From Streptomyces zhaozhouensis (GTDB lineage: Bacteria > Actinomycetota > Actinomycetes > Streptomycetales > Streptomycetaceae), in the NCBI RefSeq assembly GCF_900230195.1, contig NZ_OCNE01000027.1, positions 1-64,000 of the forward strand: a stretch of DNA of 64,000 nt, read 5' to 3'. Below are positions 22,889 to 31,707 of this stretch, piece by piece (the stretch's first letter is position 1; every line of letters begins with the position of its first letter). Under the pieces are notes generated by a model. That model saw nothing but the letters and a program-made list of their open reading frames with translations, made no database searches and was not told the origin of the DNA. Made by a program: the position numbers and the translations under genes.

Positions 22889-23778
22889 CGGACGCCGGTC
22901 AGCTCCTCGGAGACCTGCCACAGGCGGCGGGCGACCGCGTCGTTGAGCGTCCAGGGCGCGCGGAGGGTGGGGGCGCGCCGGCCGCGCACGGTGCCGGGGC
23001 CGGTGAACGAGTCGGGGGCGACGTCGGGCGCGGTGGCCGCGTAGAGGGTGGGCATGGCGCCGGCCTCCGCCGTACTGGCCAACGTCCGGTTGACCAGTCG
23101 CGCGGCGCGTTCCCTGGCCGGTTTCCGCCGCAGGCGGGCGGACTGGAGCGTCAGGTCGGTGTCGGCGTAGCCGGGGTGGACGGTGGCCGCCAGCAGGTCC
23201 ACGTCGGCGGCGCGGCGCGCCAGCTCGCGGGTGAACAGCAGGTTGGCGGTCTTGGAACGGCCGTAGGCCAGCCAACGGCGATACGGGCGTTCGGTGTTGA
23301 GGTCGTTGATGTCGATGTTGCCCAGCAGGTGGAGCACGCTGGAGACGGTGACGACCCGGGCGCCCGGCGCCTTGCGCAGCGCCCCGTACAGCAGGCCGGT
23401 GAGGGCGAAGTGCCCCAGGTGGTTGACGCCGAACTGGCTTTCGAAGCCGTCGGCGGTGGTGGCGCGGGGGACGGCCATCACTCCCGCGTTGTTGACCAGC
23501 AGGTGGAGCGGGGCGTCGGCCCAGGTGCCGGCGAAGGCGCGGACCGAGGCGAGGTCGCCCAGGTCGAGCAGGCGCAGCTCGGCGCGGGCCTCCGGCACCT
23601 CGTCGAAGAGCCGGGAGAGCGCGGACTCGCCGCGCCGCTGGCTGCGGCAGGCGAGCACCACCCGGGCGCCGCGCCTGGCCAGCTCACGCGCGGTGACGTA
23701 GCCCAGCCCGCCGTTGGCGCCGGTGACCACCGAGGTGCGGCCCTTGAGATCGGGGATGTCCCGTGCGGTCCAACGCAT
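22867..23778 (-). CDS. SDR-family oxidoreductase (retinol dehydrogenase-like)
   Basis: A 303-residue short-chain dehydrogenase: VVTGANGGLGYVTARELARR (cofactor loop), RLLDLGDLASVRAF, LLVNNAGVM, NHLGHFALTGLL, VVTVSSVLH with the catalytic Ser, and YGRSKTANLLFTREL with Tyr and Lys. This loop and length match the light-dependent protochlorophyllide reductase/retinol dehydrogenase-like branch. Substrate unknown. I start at ATG 23778, where the family N-terminus (WTARDIPDLKGR) begins; an in-frame upstream start at 23835 adds 19 residues without similarity. Convergent overlap with the ArsR-like gene. Confidence 0.88.
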   Translation of the reverse strand: MRWTARDIPDLKGRTSVVTGANGGLGYVTARELARRGARVVLACRSQRRGESALSRLFDEVPEARAELRLLDLGDLASVRAFAGTWADAPLHLLVNNAGVMAVPRATTADGFESQFGVNHLGHFALTGLLYGALRKAPGARVVTVSSVLHLLGNIDINDLNTERPYRRWLAYGRSKTANLLFTRELARRAADVDLLAATVHPGYADTDLTLQSARLRRKPARERAARLVNRTLASTAEAGAMPTLYAATAPDVAPDSFTGPGTVRGRRAPTLRAPWTLNDAVARRLWQVSEELTGVRYPAPRG

Positions 23779-23854
23779 GGACCCAGGGTAGGCCGCGCCC
23801 CGGCGGCCGGCGCACAGGTGACTGGCCGTCACCATGACGCGCCGGCCGCGAGGT

Positions 23855-26161
23855 TCACGGGGCGGTCGGGGGAGCGGGCAGCGGGGTGACGGTGGCAGGG
23901 CAGCGCAGCCGCCGGTCGTGGCCGAGCTCGCGCTCGGGTCCGGTGACCGTCAGCGGCAGGGCGTGCCGCAGGTCGCCGACGGACGCGCCGAGCCGCAGCT
24001 CCAGCGCCCCCGGCTCCACGATCCGCCGGCCTGGTGCCACGGTGTAGCCGGCGAGGTCGGCGTGGAAGGAGAGGTCGACCCGGGCCGAGGCGCCGGCGGC
24101 CAGCGGGACCCGCGCGTAGCCGACCAGCCGGTTGACGGGGCGGACGGTGCGCGCCACCGGGTCGTGCAGATACAGCTGGACGACCTCGGTGCCCTCGCGT
24201 GCGCCGGTGTTGGTGACGGTGACCGACACGGTGGTCCCGCCGTCGGTCGGCACGGTCGCCGCGCTCAGCGCCGGCTCGCTCCACGCGAAGGTGGTGTAGC
24301 TCAGCCCGTGGCCGAACGGGTAGAGCGCGGTCGGGTCGACGGCGCTGGCCTCCCCGGCCTGCGCCAGCGGCGGCGCGAGATAGCCGGCCGGCTGGCCGCC
24401 GGTGTCGCGGGGGACGCCCACCGGCAGCCGGCCGGCCGGGTTGACCCGCCCGGAGAGCACCCCGGCGACGGCACGCGCGCCCTCCTGTCCCGGCAGGAAC
24501 GCCTGGACGACGCCGGCCAGCCGGTCGGCCCACCGGCCCAGCGCGTAGGGCCGCCCGGTGAGCGCGACCACCACGACCGGCACCTCGCCGGCCACCAGCT
24601 CGTCCAGCAACGCGCCCTGATCGTCGGGGAGTTCGAGGTCGCCCACGTCGCAGCCCTCGCCCGAGGTGCCGCGCCCGAAGAGCCCGGAGCGGTCCCCGAC
24701 GACGGCCACGCACACGTCGGCGCCCGCCACGTCGGCGGCCGTCGCCGCCCTGGTCAGGCGGGTGTCCGGCAGCTCGTCCGCCAGGGCGGCGAACAGCGTC
24801 GGCACCTCCACGCCCAGTGGCAACTCCGGGTGGCTGATGCCGACATGGCGCGGGAAGGTGTAGCAGCCCAGGAGCGGCGCCACGTCGTCCGCCAGCGGTC
24901 CCGCCACCGCGATCCGCGCTTCGCCCGAAAGGGGCAGCGCCCCGCCGTCGTTGGCCAGCAGCACCACGGACTCCTCGGCCAGCGACCGGGCGACGGCACG
25001 CAGCGCGGGCGGGTCGAGGTCGACCCGCCCGCCGTCGCCGAGCGCCGCCGGGTCGGGGCGGTAGTCGGCGTCCAGCAGGCCGAGTTCGGCCTTCTGGGCG
25101 AGCACCCGCAGCACCGAGCGGTCCACCAGTTCCTCGGGCACCCGGCCCGCGCGCACCAGCTCCGCCAGCGGCGGCCCGTAGCAGCGCTGCGCCGGCAGCT
25201 CCACGTCGATGCCCGCGGCCAGTGCCACGGCCGCCGCCTCGCCGGGGGAGCCGGCCACGCCGTGGTTGACCTCGAGGAAGGAGACGCCGAAGTAGTCGGA
25301 GACCACCGTCCCCTCGAAGCCCCACTCCTCCCGCAACAGCCCGACCAGCAGCGCCTCGTCGGCGGAGGCGGGCACGCCGTCGATGTCGTTGTAGGCGGCC
25401 ATCACCGAGCGTGCGCCGCCCTCCCGCAGCGCCATCTCGAACGGCGGCAGCAGCACGTCCGCCACCTCGCGCGGGCCCATGGAGACGGGCGCGTGGTTGC
25501 GGGCGGCGCGGGAGGCGGAGTAGCCGACGAAGTGCTTGAGGGTGGCGATGATCCCGGCCGACTCCAGGCCCCGCACATAGCCGGTGGCGACGGTCGCCAC
25601 CAGATAGGGGTCCTCGCCGATGGTCTCCTCGGTGCGTCCCCAGCGCGGGTCCCTGCTGACGTCGAGTACCGGGGAAAGGCCCTGGTGGATGCCGACGGAA
25701 CGCAGCGACTCGCCGATCAACTCCGCTGCCCGCTCGACCAGTTCGGGATGGAACGTGGCCCCCCAGGCCAGCGGGGTCGGCAGGATGGTGGCCTGCCAGG
25801 CGGTGAATCCCGTCAGACACTCCTCGTGCGCCACCGCCGGGATGCCGAACCGCCCGGCGGCCACGATCCGCCGCTGGTCCTCGGCCAGCAGCTTGGCCTT
25901 CTCCGTCGGGTCGACGGGCAACGTGCCGAACGGGCGCGTCAGTTGGCCGAGCCCGTGCGGCAGCAGCTCCGCGAGGTCGGGCTGGCCGGCGTTGATCTCG
26001 TGCTGGAGCGGGGCGACGTCGGCCTCGTCCGAGCCGCCGGCGTCCGACCCGGGCCAGAGACCGACCAGTTGGGCCAGCTTCTCCTCCAGCGTCAGCTCGC
26101 TCAGCAGCGCCCGCGCCCGGTCGAGGGGGGTGCGGGTGGCGTCGTGCCAGGGGTGGTTCAT
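23855..26161 (-). CDS. bxlA: GH3 beta-xylosidase/beta-glucosidase
   Basis: A 768-residue cytoplasmic GH3 enzyme with no signal peptide. The (beta/alpha)8 part contains SPVLDVSRDPRWGRTEETIG, KHF (209-211) and VVSDYFG with nucleophile Asp289. The alpha/beta sandwich follows (VVLLANDG, VVVVALTGRPYAL), and a fibronectin-III-like C-terminal domain ends it (VSVTVTNTGAREGTEVVQLY). It lies directly after a sugar ABC transporter with a LacI regulator and a divergent GH10 xylanase, the arrangement of the Streptomyces bxl (xylobiose) operon. Xylobiose hydrolysis is therefore the likely role, though GH3 specificity cannot be read from sequence alone. Confidence 0.88.
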   Translation of the reverse strand: MNHPWHDATRTPLDRARALLSELTLEEKLAQLVGLWPGSDAGGSDEADVAPLQHEINAGQPDLAELLPHGLGQLTRPFGTLPVDPTEKAKLLAEDQRRIVAAGRFGIPAVAHEECLTGFTAWQATILPTPLAWGATFHPELVERAAELIGESLRSVGIHQGLSPVLDVSRDPRWGRTEETIGEDPYLVATVATGYVRGLESAGIIATLKHFVGYSASRAARNHAPVSMGPREVADVLLPPFEMALREGGARSVMAAYNDIDGVPASADEALLVGLLREEWGFEGTVVSDYFGVSFLEVNHGVAGSPGEAAAVALAAGIDVELPAQRCYGPPLAELVRAGRVPEELVDRSVLRVLAQKAELGLLDADYRPDPAALGDGGRVDLDPPALRAVARSLAEESVVLLANDGGALPLSGEARIAVAGPLADDVAPLLGCYTFPRHVGISHPELPLGVEVPTLFAALADELPDTRLTRAATAADVAGADVCVAVVGDRSGLFGRGTSGEGCDVGDLELPDDQGALLDELVAGEVPVVVVALTGRPYALGRWADRLAGVVQAFLPGQEGARAVAGVLSGRVNPAGRLPVGVPRDTGGQPAGYLAPPLAQAGEASAVDPTALYPFGHGLSYTTFAWSEPALSAATVPTDGGTTVSVTVTNTGAREGTEVVQLYLHDPVARTVRPVNRLVGYARVPLAAGASARVDLSFHADLAGYTVAPGRRIVEPGALELRLGASVGDLRHALPLTVTGPERELGHDRRLRCPATVTPLPAPPTAP

Positions 26162-26204
26162 CGAACTCCTCGTTTCGGTGCGGGCGTCCCGGGCGCGGGG
26201 CGGC

Positions 26205-27095
26205 TCACTTGCCGCCCACCCCCATCAGCCCGTTGATCAGCTGACGCCGGGCGAACAGATAGGCCGTGAAGATCGGCACGATCGACAGCACCACGGCGGC
26301 CAGCAGCGCGGGGATGTCCACGCGGAACTCGCCCACGAAGTCGTAGAGGCCGAGCGTCAGCACCCGCGTCTCGCGGGACTGGGTGAGGATCAGCGGGAAG
26401 AGGAAGCCGTTCCACGCGCTCAGCGCCGAGAAGACGCCCGCCGTGGAGATCCCCGCCCGGGACATCGGGATGACCAGTTGGAAGAGGACCCGCACCGAGC
26501 GCGCGCCGTCCAGCGCCATCGACTCGTACAGCTCCTCCGAGATGTCCCGCATCGTGCCCACCATGATCAGCACGCTCACCGGCAGCGAGAACGCGGCGGT
26601 GGGCAGGATGATCGCCAACAGCGAGTCGTAGAGGGAGAGTTCGGTGATGATCAGGTAGATCGGGATGATCACCGCCTGGGAGGGGATCGCCAGGCCCAAC
26701 AGGAAGAGCTGGAAGGTCTTCTGGCTCAGCCGCGAGCGGGTGCGCACGATGCTGTAGCTGACGGTGACCGAGAGGGCCAGCACCAGCGCGGCACAGGAGG
26801 CCGTCACGATCACGGTGTTGAGGAGATAGCGCGGGAAGTCGCCCTCCAGCACCTGCCGGTAGCTGTCGAAGGAGAGGCTGGTGGGCAGCGACAGCGGTCC
26901 GTTGTCCAGGTACTCCTGGCGGCTCTGGAGCGTCGAGGCCACCAGGATGTACAGCGGTACCACGACGATGATCAGCCAGACGAACGCGCCGAAGCCGGCC
27001 GGGTAGTTGGCCCGCCGTGGTAGCCGGGTCCGCTGCTTTCGCGGCGCGTTCCGTTCGCGCGGCGGCGCCGGGCGCGGCGTGGTGTCGGTGCTCAC
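26205..27095 (-). CDS. bxlG: Sugar ABC transporter permease (MalG type)
   Basis: A 296-residue inner-membrane permease with six helices and the ABC-coupling loop EELYESMALDGARSVRVLFQ, matching the MalG/CUT1 EAA motif. The C-terminus ends in LINGLMGVGGK. It should pair with the preceding permease and an unlinked MsiK-type ATPase, since no ATPase gene is present here; in Streptomyces one MsiK serves several CUT1 importers. The GTG start at 27095 overlaps the stop of the upstream permease (GTGA). Confidence 0.92.
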   Translation of the reverse strand: MSTDTTPRPAPPRERNAPRKQRTRLPRRANYPAGFGAFVWLIIVVVPLYILVASTLQSRQEYLDNGPLSLPTSLSFDSYRQVLEGDFPRYLLNTVIVTASCAALVLALSVTVSYSIVRTRSRLSQKTFQLFLLGLAIPSQAVIIPIYLIITELSLYDSLLAIILPTAAFSLPVSVLIMVGTMRDISEELYESMALDGARSVRVLFQLVIPMSRAGISTAGVFSALSAWNGFLFPLILTQSRETRVLTLGLYDFVGEFRVDIPALLAAVVLSIVPIFTAYLFARRQLINGLMGVGGK

Positions 27096-27994
27096 ATGCC
27101 CTCCCGGGTGCTGCGCATCCTGTTGAACCCGGTCAGCCGCACCAGCAGCAGCGAGGTGCCCGTCGCCACGATCACCAGCGCGGCGGCGACGGCGCTGGCG
27201 TAGCCCAGGTCGAACGCCTTGAAGCCGGTCTCGTACATCAGGTACGGCACGATCGAGGTGGCGTCGCCGGGACCGCCCCTGGTGAGGATGAGCACGGTGT
27301 CGAAGTAGGTCAGCGCGCCCACCACCATCAGCACCGTGGAGGTGACGATGGTGTTCCGCAGCTGCGGCAGGGTGATGTGGAAGAACTGCCGCACGGTGCC
27401 CGCGCCGTCGATGGCCGCCGCGTCGTAGAGCGACTGCGGGATCTGCCGCGCGCCGCCCTGGTAGATCAGGGTGTGGAACGGCACGAACTGCCAGCCGGTG
27501 ACGAAGAGGATCGCGGCGAACGCGCCGGTGCTCGACCCCAGCAGGTCGGCGTTGTCGAGGTTGAACCAGTCGGCGACGTCGGCGGCCAGGCCCAGGTTGG
27601 GGTCGAAGATGGTGCGCCACAGCAGGGCCAGCGCCACGGAGGAGGCGAGCAGCGGCAGGAAGAAGATCGCCGACAGCACGGCCCGGTTCCGCTGGCGGCC
27701 CGCCGCCCACACGCCGAGCAGCAGCACGATGGGGGTCTGCGTCAGCCAGGTGAGGGCGGTCAGCAGCAGGCTGAGCCAGATGGCGTTGCGCATCCCGTCG
27801 TCGTTCCAGAGCCGGGACCAGTTGTCCAGCCCGGTCCAGCTCGGGTCGCTGAGGCCGTCCCAGTCGGTGAAGGACAGGTAGCCGACGATCCCCATGGGGG
27901 CCGCGGCGAACAGGAAGAAGAAGAGCACGGCCGGGAGCGCCCAGGCGATGCCTGGGCGCCCGGCGCGCGGGGTGTGGGTCGTCTCGCGCTTCAC
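27092..27994 (-). CDS. bxlF: Sugar ABC transporter permease (MalF type)
   Basis: A 300-residue permease with six membrane helices, beginning AWALPAVLFFFLFAAAPMGI. Its EAA loop is SLYDAAAIDGAGTVRQFFHI, and ATSIVPYLMYETGFKAFDLG precedes the last helix. This is the MalF-like half of the CUT1 importer, first of the two permeases after the solute-binding protein gene. It is tightly coupled to the downstream permease and only seven bases from the binding protein gene. Confidence 0.92.
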   Translation of the reverse strand: MKRETTHTPRAGRPGIAWALPAVLFFFLFAAAPMGIVGYLSFTDWDGLSDPSWTGLDNWSRLWNDDGMRNAIWLSLLLTALTWLTQTPIVLLLGVWAAGRQRNRAVLSAIFFLPLLASSVALALLWRTIFDPNLGLAADVADWFNLDNADLLGSSTGAFAAILFVTGWQFVPFHTLIYQGGARQIPQSLYDAAAIDGAGTVRQFFHITLPQLRNTIVTSTVLMVVGALTYFDTVLILTRGGPGDATSIVPYLMYETGFKAFDLGYASAVAAALVIVATGTSLLLVRLTGFNRMRSTREGM

Positions 27995-28001
27995 GGAAGT
28001 C

Positions 28002-29303
28002 CTAGAGGTTCTGCATCGCTTCGACGAACTGCTCGGCGTCGAGCTGGCCGCTGAAGAGCTTCTCGATGTTGTCGAGCATGGGCGTGGCCTGGTCGGCGGT
28101 GAGCGCCTGGTCCCAGGAGAGGGTGAAGCTGGGGGCGTCGCGCACCATCTCGTACTGGAAGCGCGCGTACTCCGGCGCGGGCGCGTCGTCCAGCAGCTCC
28201 TCGACGTCGGCGGTGGTGGGTATGTCCCCGTTGCCGACGAGGGCGCTGGCGTACTCCTCGCTGGCGTGGAGCTTCAGGAACTCCACGGCGGCGTCCCACT
28301 TCTCGCCCTCGACGCGGGAGTTGACGGACCAGTAGTTGGTGGGGTTGCCGACCAGCGCGGCCGGGTCGCCGGTGCCGCCCTCGACGGCGGGGAAGGTCGC
28401 CCAGGCGAGGTCGTTCTCCGCGAACTCCGGCTGGTTGGACAGCTGGTTGGAGAACTCCCAGCTGCCCATGAGGTGCATCGCCGCCTCGCCCTGGGCGAAG
28501 AAGGTGGAGGCGCCGTCCGTGGTGTAGCTGACGGAACGGAAGTTGTTGCCGAAGGCACCCGCGTCGACCAGGTGGACGGCGTGCTCGGCGGCGGCGAGCA
28601 CGGCCGGGTCGCCCCAGGCCGAGGTGTCGCCGTTCCTGATCCGGTCGAAGAGCTCGGAGCCGCCCTGCCGGTCCAACAGGTACTCCAGCCACATGAGTTC
28701 GGTCCACGGGTCGCCGCCGGCCAGCACCGCGGGGGTGATGTCCCGCTCCGCGAACGTGTCGACCAGCGTGAAGAGTTCGTCCAACGTGGTGGGCGGGGTG
28801 ACGCCGGCCTCGTCGAAGAGCGTCTCGTTGTAGAAGAGGATCACCGGCTGGACGCCGCGCATCGGCACCCCGTAGTAGCGCCCGTCGATGGCGCCGGCGT
28901 CCAGGATCGTCGGGAGGAACGCGTCCCCGAACTCGGGGTCCTCGGCGAGGGTGTCGGTGAGGTCGATCAGCATGTCCTCCTCGACGAAGTCGGCGATGCT
29001 GCCGCCGCCCCAGTTGAAGAAGATGTCCGGCGCGTTGGGGCTGCCCATCGCGGTGCGCATCCGGTCCTGGTAGTTGTCGCCCGGGATCTCCGTCAGGTTG
29101 ATCTTGATGTCGGAGGTCTCGTTGAACTGGTCGACGAAGTCCTGCTGGATCGTGGTCGAGCCGTCCTGGTAGACCCAGACCTCCAGACTGTCCGAGCCGC
29201 CGCCCGGGCCGTCGCTGCCGCAGGCGGCGAGGGTGGTCGCCGCCACCGTGCACGCGGCCGACACGGCCAGGAACCGAAGTCGCGGTCTCTTGGGGCTTCG
29301 CAT
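28002..29303 (-). CDS. bxlE: Extracellular sugar-binding lipoprotein
   Basis: A 433-residue solute-binding protein. Its lipoprotein signal ends in LAAC (Cys28), followed by a Gly/Ser linker and a CUT1-type binding fold (LEVWVYQDGSTTIQQDFVDQ, DIFFNWGGGSIADFVEE, YYGVPMRGVQPVILFYNETL, FFAQGEAAMHLMGSWEFSNQ, NYWSVNS). It captures the substrate, expected to be xylobiose or a related xylo-oligosaccharide from the GH10 enzyme, for the two permeases. I start at ATG 29303, where GGAAGG precedes a proper signal peptide; an earlier in-frame ATG at 29381 does not give one. Confidence 0.9.
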   Translation of the reverse strand: MRSPKRPRLRFLAVSAACTVAATTLAACGSDGPGGGSDSLEVWVYQDGSTTIQQDFVDQFNETSDIKINLTEIPGDNYQDRMRTAMGSPNAPDIFFNWGGGSIADFVEEDMLIDLTDTLAEDPEFGDAFLPTILDAGAIDGRYYGVPMRGVQPVILFYNETLFDEAGVTPPTTLDELFTLVDTFAERDITPAVLAGGDPWTELMWLEYLLDRQGGSELFDRIRNGDTSAWGDPAVLAAAEHAVHLVDAGAFGNNFRSVSYTTDGASTFFAQGEAAMHLMGSWEFSNQLSNQPEFAENDLAWATFPAVEGGTGDPAALVGNPTNYWSVNSRVEGEKWDAAVEFLKLHASEEYASALVGNGDIPTTADVEELLDDAPAPEYARFQYEMVRDAPSFTLSWDQALTADQATPMLDNIEKLFSGQLDAEQFVEAMQNL

Positions 29304-29310
29304 CGCACAC

Positions 29311-29338
29311 CTTCCGGAAGGACGCCGATAATTATCGG
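29311..29338 (-). promoter_or_regulatory. Palindromes ahead of the binding-protein gene
   Basis: CCGATAATTATCGG (29325-29338) is a perfect 14-bp palindrome with an AT core, 22 bases before the bxlE-like start. It is a good LacI-family operator candidate. Just downstream CTTCCGGAAG (29311-29320) is also perfectly palindromic, but it contains the ribosome site GGAAGG, so its symmetry may be chance. Confidence 0.65.
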
Positions 29339-29430
29339 TGAATGGGTGTGGCAAATTACGGGCACGGCGGCGTCCCGTCAACGGTGTCGACGAAACTGGC
29401 GCCTGTCCGCCCCTGAGGGAACGTCAGTTT

Positions 29431-30450
29431 TCAGCCGGCGGGCGGCGGCGGCGCGGTGGAGGCGCGCACCACCAACTCCGTTGCCAGTTCAAGCCTCGGC
29501 GTGTCGATCTCCTCGCCCCTGGTCTGCCGCAACACCGTGCGTGCGGCGACCTTGCCCATCTCGGCGAGCGGCTGGCGGACCGTGGTCAACGGCGGCGCGG
29601 ACCAGCGCATTTCCGGAAGATCGTCGAAACCCACGACGCTCACCTCCTGCGGAACGCGCAGCCCGCGCCGCCGCAGCGCCTCCATCGCGCCCATCGCCAT
29701 CTGGTCGCTCGCCGCGAACAGCGCCGTCGGCGGGTCGGCCAGCTCCATCAGTCGCTCGCAGCCGGTGAACCCGGACTCGTGGTAGAAGTCGCCCGGCACC
29801 ATCAGCTCCTCGGCCACCGGCAGCCCCGCGCCCTCCAGCGCCGCCCGGTAGCCGTCCAGCCGGGCGCGGCTGCACAGCAGGCGGGGCGGCCCCGCGACAA
29901 AACCGATCCGCCGGTGCCCCAGCGACAGCAGATGCTCGGTCGCGGCCAGCCCGCCGGCCCAGTTGGTCGCCCCCACGGTCGGCGCGTCCAGCGGAGGCGC
30001 GCCGGCCGGGTCCACCACCACCAGCGGCACGCCCAGCCGGTGCAGCTCCTTGTGCAGCAGCGGCTCCAGCACGCTGGTCACCATGATCACGCCGTCCGAG
30101 GCGCGCGCCCGCAGGTTGGTCATCCACTGCCGCGCCGCGCCCGCCCGGTCGTGGATCGCCGAGACCACCGTGCCGACCCCGGCGGCGCCGGCGACCTCCT
30201 CGACGCCCCTGATGATCTCCACGGCCCAGGGGCTGTCGAGGTCGTTGAAGACGAGGTCGAGCAGCGCCGCCCGGTCCCCGGGGGCGTGGGTGCGCCGCCG
30301 GTAGCCGTACTGGCGCAGCAGCTCCTCCACCCGGGCGCGGGTCTCGGGCGCGACGTCGGAACGCCCGTTGACCACGCGCGATACCGTCGGCACGGAGACC
30401 CCCGCCTCCCGGGCGATGGCCGTGATGGTGACCTTGCGTTCCGCTGCCAT
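29431..30450 (-). CDS. bxlR: LacI-family transcriptional regulator
   Basis: A 339-residue LacI-type regulator: HTH and hinge VTITAIAREAGVSVPTVSRV then VNGRSDVAPETRARVEELL, followed by a periplasmic-binding-protein-like ligand domain (GVIMVTSVLEPLLHKELH, RIGFVAGPPRLLCSRARLDG, FAASDQMAMGAMEALRRRGL, VVGFDDLPEMRWSAPPLTTV). It lies between the transporter operon and the divergent xylanase and should repress both until a xylo-oligosaccharide binds. Start ATG 30450. Confidence 0.93.
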   Translation of the reverse strand: MAAERKVTITAIAREAGVSVPTVSRVVNGRSDVAPETRARVEELLRQYGYRRRTHAPGDRAALLDLVFNDLDSPWAVEIIRGVEEVAGAAGVGTVVSAIHDRAGAARQWMTNLRARASDGVIMVTSVLEPLLHKELHRLGVPLVVVDPAGAPPLDAPTVGATNWAGGLAATEHLLSLGHRRIGFVAGPPRLLCSRARLDGYRAALEGAGLPVAEELMVPGDFYHESGFTGCERLMELADPPTALFAASDQMAMGAMEALRRRGLRVPQEVSVVGFDDLPEMRWSAPPLTTVRQPLAEMGKVAARTVLRQTRGEEIDTPRLELATELVVRASTAPPPPAG

Positions 30451-30478
30451 GGTGGTACCTCTTCGTTGGCTCTGGGTG

Positions 30479-30539
30479 CTCCGGAAGTTTTTCAACATTA
30501 TTCCGGAAGGGTTGACGCGTCCCCAAGTGCCCCTTAGAA
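30479..30539 (+). promoter_or_regulatory. Xylanase promoter and flanking CCGGAA sites
   Basis: TTGACG (30512-30517), 16 bases, TTAGAA (30534-30539) gives a plausible promoter about 50 bases before the GH10 start. Just upstream are CTCCGGAAG (30479-30487) and TTCCGGAA (30501-30508), 22 bases apart, in an AT-rich patch. They could bind the LacI regulator of both divergent units. Confidence 0.6.
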
Positions 30540-30587
30540 ACGGTCGGGTCAGCCTGCGGGGGCATGACAATCGAAAGGGGCATCGCT

Positions 30588-31679
30588 ATGTCTCCCCTGG
30601 TGCGCAGAGCCGCGATCGCCGTCTCCGTCGGAGCCTTGCTCTCCGGAGCGGCCCTCGTCAACGCGCAGGCCAACGAAACCTCGGGCACCACCCCGGGGAG
30701 CACGACCGCCGAGGTGGCGCCGAGCGCCGCGACCCTCAAGGAGGCGGCCGAGGCCAGCGGCCGTTTCATGGGCACGGCCATCGCGGACGGCAGGCTCGGC
30801 GACCCGACCTACACCGGCATCGCGAGCAGCGAGTTCTCCAGCGTCACGGCGGAGAACGTCATGAAGTGGGAGGCCATCCAGCCCCAGCGCGGCCAGTTCA
30901 ACCTGGACCCCGCCAACCGGCTGATGGACTTCGCCGCCGCCAACGCCCAGCAGGTCTGGGGCCACACCCTCGTCTGGCACAGCCAACTGCCCGGCTGGGT
31001 GAGCAACGGCGGCTTCGGGGCGGAGGAGCTGGACGGCATCGTCCAGGACCACATCTCCACGGTGGTCGGCGAGTACGCCGGCGAGATCGCCTACTGGGAC
31101 GTGGTCAACGAGGCGTTCAACGACGACGGTTCGCTGCGCCAGTCGGTCTTCCTCAACACCCTGGGCGAGGGCTACATCGCCGACGCCTTCCGCTACGCGG
31201 AGGCCGCCGACCCCTCGGCCAAGCTGTGCATCAACGACTACAGCACCGAGCACACCAACGCCAAGAGCGACGCGTTGTACGAGGTGGTCTCCGGGCTGCT
31301 GGACGAGGGCGTGCCGATCGACTGCGTCGGCTTCCAGATGCATCTCATCCTCGACCAGTACTCGGCCTCCGACATCCAGTCCAACCTCCAGCGCTTCGCC
31401 GACCTCGGCGTCGAGGTGGTCATCACGGAGCTGGACGTCCGGATGGACATGCCGTCCGACGAGACGAAGCTGGCCTCCCAGGCCACGCAGTACGCCGACG
31501 TCGTCGGCGCCTGCGTCGCGGTCAACGGCTGCGCCGGCGTGACGATCTGGGGCTTCGGCGACGCGGACTCCTGGGTCCCCGGCACGTTCCCCGGCCAGGG
31601 CGCGGCCCTGCCGTGGGACGAGAACTACCAGCCCAAGCCGGCCTATGACGGCATCCTCCGGGGCTTCGGCGCGGCGTAA
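30588..31679 (+). CDS. Secreted GH10 endo-1,4-beta-xylanase
   Basis: A 363-residue secreted xylanase. The signal peptide covers about 1-29 (MSPLVRRAAIAVSVGALLSG, ALVNAQA). The GH10 barrel has RFMGTAIADGRL, VMKWEAIQP, GHTLVWHSQLPGWV, acid/base Glu175 in YWDVVNEAF, VGFQMHL, nucleophile Glu281 in VVITELDVRMD, and TIWGFGDADSWVPG. It has no carbohydrate-binding module. It would cut xylan outside the cell to xylo-oligosaccharides for the adjacent ABC importer. Start ATG 30588 has AAAGGGG seven bases upstream; ATG 30564 in frame lacks a site. Confidence 0.95.
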   Translation: MSPLVRRAAIAVSVGALLSGAALVNAQANETSGTTPGSTTAEVAPSAATLKEAAEASGRFMGTAIADGRLGDPTYTGIASSEFSSVTAENVMKWEAIQPQRGQFNLDPANRLMDFAAANAQQVWGHTLVWHSQLPGWVSNGGFGAEELDGIVQDHISTVVGEYAGEIAYWDVVNEAFNDDGSLRQSVFLNTLGEGYIADAFRYAEAADPSAKLCINDYSTEHTNAKSDALYEVVSGLLDEGVPIDCVGFQMHLILDQYSASDIQSNLQRFADLGVEVVITELDVRMDMPSDETKLASQATQYADVVGACVAVNGCAGVTIWGFGDADSWVPGTFPGQGAALPWDENYQPKPAYDGILRGFGAA

Positions 31680-31707
31680 CGCCTGCCGGCGGGACGCGGG
31701 CGGCGAC

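Noticed and set aside
23834..26236. An 800-codon plus-strand open frame opposite the GH3 gene
   Set aside because: It mirrors the GH3 gene and encodes a His/Gln/Arg-rich sequence without any fold.
29311..29320. CTTCCGGAAG as a definite LacI operator
   Set aside because: It contains the ribosome-binding site of the binding-protein gene, so its symmetry may be accidental; kept only as a weak candidate.
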